DNA from: CAZBZG01 sp964496245
Lineage (GTDB): Bacteria; Planctomycetota; SZUA-567
Assembly: GCA_964496245.1 (NCBI GenBank)
Contig: CAZBZG010000211.1
Coordinates: 1-8,451, forward strand
Direction of reading: 5' to 3'
DNA: 8,451 bases
Shown here: one piece after another, positions 6,711 through 8,451 of the stretch
Layout: each line of letters starts with the position of its first letter
How positions within the stretch are numbered: the stretch's first letter is position 1
Notes under the pieces: model-generated
Databases searched by the model: none
What the model saw: the letters and a program-made list of their open reading frames with translations, nothing else
Told to the model about the DNA's origin: nothing
Made by a program: the position numbers and the translations under genes

Positions 6711-7208
6711 ATGCCTGCAACAGCCACCGATCGTCCCGCAGCCCGAGACACGGGCAGGATCTGCGACACCGCCATGCTGGCGCTCTCCACCTTTCGCCGC
6801 TCCGAGCGCGCGGTCGAGCAAGCCATCGAGAGCGTCCACCCGGGCGGCACGATGGTCCTCCTCTACGTGGTGGACGTCAACCTGTCCCGCTACTTCGTGG
6901 GCTGCGACGTCGGCATCCCCTGGCCCCTCCGGGAACAATGCGAGTCCGAGCTGCTCAGGAAGCTTGAGGATCAGGCCCGTACAGCCGCCCACAGCATCGC
7001 CGAGCGCGCACGCGCGACCGGGCTCCGCGTCGAGGTCCTCGTGCGGGTCGGCCGCTTCGGCCTCGTCGCAGAGGAAATCGCCCGGGATCTCTCCCCGGAG
7101 CTGATCGTGACCACGCGATCCCACCGCCCCCGATGGGTAAAGCGCCTGTTCGGCTCTCCCGTGGACCATTTGATCGGACACGCGCCTTGTCCGGTGCTCG
7201 ACGTCTGA
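6711..7208 (+). CDS. Universal stress protein (UspA family) with an altered nucleotide-binding motif
   Basis: A 165-residue single-domain Usp protein. The beta strand AMLALSTFRRSERAVEQAI (21-39), the LLYVVDV strand (50-56), VLVRVGRFGLVAEEIARD (109-126) and the C-terminal FGSPVDHLIGHAPCPVLDV (147-165) fit the family fold. ATP-binding members carry G-x2-G-x9-G(S/T); here the equivalent residues are T135-x2-H138-x9-G148-S149, so both leading glycines are lost and nucleotide binding may be impaired or altered. About 20 extra residues precede the first strand. GGGAG at 6700-6704 provides the ribosome binding site six bases before the ATG. The 11-base gap makes it the second gene of the transporter operon; Usp proteins are often encoded beside transporters and may modulate them. 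A sigma-54 activator fragment begins immediately after its stop. Confidence 0.85.
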   Translation: MPATATDRPAARDTGRICDTAMLALSTFRRSERAVEQAIESVHPGGTMVLLYVVDVNLSRYFVGCDVGIPWPLREQCESELLRKLEDQARTAAHSIAERARATGLRVEVLVRVGRFGLVAEEIARDLSPELIVTTRSHRPRWVKRLFGSPVDHLIGHAPCPVLDV

Positions 7209-7650
7209 ACCGGATGGCAGGTTGCACCGCCGTTTCGCCTTGACCGAAGGGGGCACGCTCTTCCTGGACGAAATCGGCGACATCCGTCCGGCAGTGCAGG
7301 TGAAGCTTCTGCGGTTCCTCCAGTACCGCACATACGAGCCCCTGGGCGGAACCGAGAGCCTGACCGCAGACGTACGCGTAGTCGCGGCCACCCACCGCGA
7401 TCGGCAGGAGTTGACCGAGGCCGACCCGTTCCGCAGAGATCTGCTCTACCGGATCAATGTGATCACGGTGCGCATCCCGGCGCTCCAGGAACCAAGGGAA
7501 GACGTCCCCCTGCTCGTCGATCACTTCATCCAGCGCTTCAATCGGCAGAAGGGGCGCAAGATCCGCTCCATGGGCATCGAACTCCCAAGAAGGACGGACG
7601 TGCCGGCCGGAAAATCCGGCGCGCATAGGGTCGCGTTTCTGCGTAAATAG
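7209..7650 (+). pseudogene. Internal fragment of a second sigma-54 activator (AAA+ domain remnant)
   Basis: Recognisable sequence covers only the middle of a NtrC-type AAA+ domain: RRFALTEGGTLFLDEIGD (Walker B), QVKLLRFLQ, LGGTESLTADVRVVAATHRD, FRRDLLYRINV and EDVPLLVDHFIQRFNRQKG. Everything upstream (sensor, Walker A, GAFTGA) and downstream (WPGNVREL and the helix-turn-helix) is absent. Homology begins at once after the stress protein stop and fades after about 7575, where the frame runs through repeat DNA to a TAG at 7648. The normally conserved PPLRERREDI reads PALQEPREDV, indicating relaxed selection. The sequence differs clearly from the intact activator in this window, so it is not a recent duplicate of it. 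A TTG at 7222 could start a 142-residue product, but without Walker A it cannot be an active ATPase. It is best read as a deletion remnant of a gene that once followed the stress protein gene. Confidence 0.85.
7606..7620. repeat. Short GC hairpin at the end of the activator remnant
   Basis: GCCGGA (7606-7611) and TCCGGC (7615-7620) are exact reverse complements around an AAA loop. The hairpin sits between the end of recognisable AAA+ homology and the tandem repeats. No T-run follows. Confidence 0.45.
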
Positions 7651-7679
7651 GGTCGCGTTTCTGCGCGAATAGGGCTTCT
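7621..7679. repeat. Three degenerate tandem repeats with 22-bp period
   Basis: The core ATAGGG recurs at 7625, 7647 and 7669, exactly 22 bases apart. The first two copies share ATAGGGTCGCGTTTCTGCG; the third keeps ATAGGG then diverges to CTTCT. Together with the adjacent palindrome and the truncated gene to the left, this may be the end of a lost insertion element or a cluster of protein binding sites. I could not identify an element or a matching second end in the window. Confidence 0.7.
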
Positions 7680-7699
7680 AGCGTCGCATATGCGACGCT
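7680..7699. repeat. Perfect 20-bp palindrome
   Basis: AGCGTCGCATATGCGACGCT is its own exact reverse complement. It abuts the 22-bp-period repeats and its centre lies about 130 bases upstream of the predicted transcription start of the NifX/NifB-family gene, a good distance for an enhancer site of a sigma-54 activator. The alternatives are a different regulator's operator or a mobile element end. As RNA it would be a stem without a proper loop and no T-tract, so a terminator is unlikely. Confidence 0.8.
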
Positions 7700-7794
7700 C
7701 CGAGAGCCTTCCAGTCTGCGCCGAGCATAGCTGTTCCCTCATAACCCCCCCCATATAGTTCGTGTTACACATAGGGCCGCTCTGGAACCCTGCC

Positions 7795-7810
7795 TGGCAT
7801 GGCCCTTGTA
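7795..7810 (+). promoter_or_regulatory. Possible sigma-54-like promoter for the NifX/NifB-family gene
   Basis: TGGCATGGCCCTTGTA matches TGGCACGNNNNTTGCW except for T instead of C in the -24 block and GT instead of GC at -12. Spacing is exact. The start would fall near 7821, just before the ribosome binding site GGGAG (7822-7826), leaving a very short leader to the ATG at 7838. It shares the -12 TTGT variant with the site at 151-166. Confidence 0.35.
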
Positions 7811-7837
7811 GTCAGGTATCAGGGAGACCGATGTCAG

Positions 7838-8212
7838 ATGAACGTAGGTGTACCTGTATGGAAAGGAAGAATCTCACCCGTATTCGAGGCTGCCGAGCGC
7901 CTCCTCGTCATTGCGGTGGACGGCAGACGGGAAACCGCGCGCGCGGGACGCTCTCTTGGCAAAGCGTTTCCCCCATACCGCGTATCCAGACTGCTCGAGC
8001 TCGAAGTCACGGTGCTGATCTGCGGTGCCATCTCCCGGTCCATGGCCAGCATGGTGACGGCCGCGGGCATCCACCTCATCCCTTTTGTGGCCGGCGATGT
8101 GGCGTCCGTGGTCCCGGCGTACCTTTCCGGACAGCTCCCCCACCCGCAATTCCTGATGCCGGGATGCCGGCGGAAAAGACAGAAACGCCTGCGGGGCAGA
8201 GGACGGAGATGA
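7838..8212 (+). CDS. NifX/NifB-family protein (dinitrogenase iron-molybdenum cofactor domain)
   Basis: A 124-residue protein with the single RNase H-like domain of the NifX/NafY/NifB C-terminal family, which binds iron-sulfur or iron-molybdenum cluster precursors in the cytoplasm. Typical features are the first strand MNVGVPVWKGRISPVFEAA (1-19), VLICGAISR (59-67), the GIHLIPFVAGDVASVVPAYLSGQL stretch (77-100) and a terminal FLMPGC (105-110) followed by a basic tail rich in Arg and Lys (111-124). That MPGC plus basic tail is common in stand-alone members of anaerobes, which need not fix nitrogen. GGGAG lies 11 bases before the ATG, a rather long spacing. An upstream in-frame ATG at 7799 lies inside the putative promoter and adds residues unlike the family. 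A short MPGGDGTG-type protein follows, as is common for this family. No nif genes are in the window. Confidence 0.87.
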   Translation: MNVGVPVWKGRISPVFEAAERLLVIAVDGRRETARAGRSLGKAFPPYRVSRLLELEVTVLICGAISRSMASMVTAAGIHLIPFVAGDVASVVPAYLSGQLPHPQFLMPGCRRKRQKRLRGRGRR

Positions 8213-8337
8213 GGCCCGCGTGTGACCGAACGCACAGGGCGCGACCTTCAGACGCGTCAGCGATGTTTTGGGGACCCCCTGCAGAGAGAGGATGAAGTCG
8301 ATCCGCATGGAGTCCTGCATAGAAAAGGAGGTACAGC

Positions 8338-8421
8338 ATGCCCGGTGGAGACGGAACTGGATCGCAAGGCGGCGGCGCCGGTCGCATGGGCGGCCAGGTG
8401 TCGCGTCCCGCATCGGATTAG
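8338..8421 (+). CDS. Short glycine-rich MPGGDGTG protein (DUF5320-like), unusually short
   Basis: A 27-residue frame starting MPGGDGTGSQGGGAGRMGGQ. The opening MPxGDGTGPxGxGP...GRGxG is the hallmark of small glycine-rich proteins that accompany NifX/NifB-family and Mrp-type iron-sulfur proteins in anaerobes. An almost ideal ribosome binding site, AGGAGGT at 8326-8332, sits five bases before the ATG, which supports real translation. Known relatives are generally longer, with further Gly/Met or Cys-containing segments. Here TAG at 8419 ends it after RPASD, so it is either a minimal form or truncated. It lies 125 bases after the NifX/NifB-family gene; that gap shows no other convincing gene. The function is unknown. 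Confidence 0.6.
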   Translation: MPGGDGTGSQGGGAGRMGGQVSRPASD

Positions 8422-8451
8422 ACTCGCGTCCCTATGATTTGAGACGGGACC

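Noticed and set aside
7621..7699. CRISPR array
   Set aside because: The repeats are contiguous with a 22-bp period, with no unique spacers, only three degenerate copies and no cas gene nearby.
7799..7837. Earlier ATG for the NifX/NifB-family protein
   Set aside because: The ATG overlaps the putative -24 element, lacks a ribosome binding site, and the extra 13 residues are unlike the family, whose first strand begins at MNVGVPV.
8292..8451. Frame from ATG at 8292 that stays open to the window edge
   Set aside because: The translation is dominated by Arg runs without a recognisable motif, and it overlaps out of frame the better supported MPGGDGTG protein with its strong ribosome binding site.

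Overview
This 8.45 kb window comes from a GC-rich bacterial chromosome with densely packed genes. The gene families (an acetate kinase pair, sigma-54 activators, a TSUP transporter, a NifX/NifB-family metal-cluster protein followed by a short MPGGDGTG-type protein) fit an anaerobic or microaerophilic Gram-negative bacterium, perhaps a Desulfobacterota or other sulfur-metabolising lineage. That placement is inference from gene content; no taxonomic marker is present.

Left block, + strand (about 119-3832): a candidate sigma-54 promoter that overlaps an 11-bp inverted repeat precedes a three-gene unit. The genes are an M20 metallohydrolase resembling YgeY (236-1465), an acetate kinase with almost all known catalytic residues (1512-2738), and a second acetate kinase homologue (2735-3832). 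The last overlaps the kinase stop codon through a GTGA junction and has lost most catalytic residues.

Centre, - strand (3911-5470): a complete FhlA/NtrC-type sigma-54 activator (GAF-like sensor, AAA+ with GAFTGA, Fis-type helix-turn-helix) lies convergent to the kinase unit and divergent from the next operon. The divergent spacer (5471-5763) is AT-rich and holds the best sigma-54 promoter match in the window, pointing at the transporter.

Right block, + strand: a TSUP (TauE/SafE) membrane transporter (5764-6699) and a universal stress protein (6711-7208) form a two-gene operon. Immediately after it lies an internal fragment of a second sigma-54 activator (about 7209-7650), missing both ends. 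It runs into three 22-bp-period repeats and a perfect 20-bp palindrome. A third, weaker sigma-54-like promoter precedes a NifX/NifB-family protein (7838-8212), followed by a 27-residue glycine-rich protein with a very strong ribosome binding site (8338-8421).

Taken together, the window looks like a small sigma-54 regulon around one intact activator. It would link acyl-group release and acyl-phosphate/ATP chemistry to a transporter and a stress protein. The unusual parts are the catalytically stripped kinase paralogue coupled to its active sister, and the recurrence of -24/-12-like elements in front of three separate transcription units.
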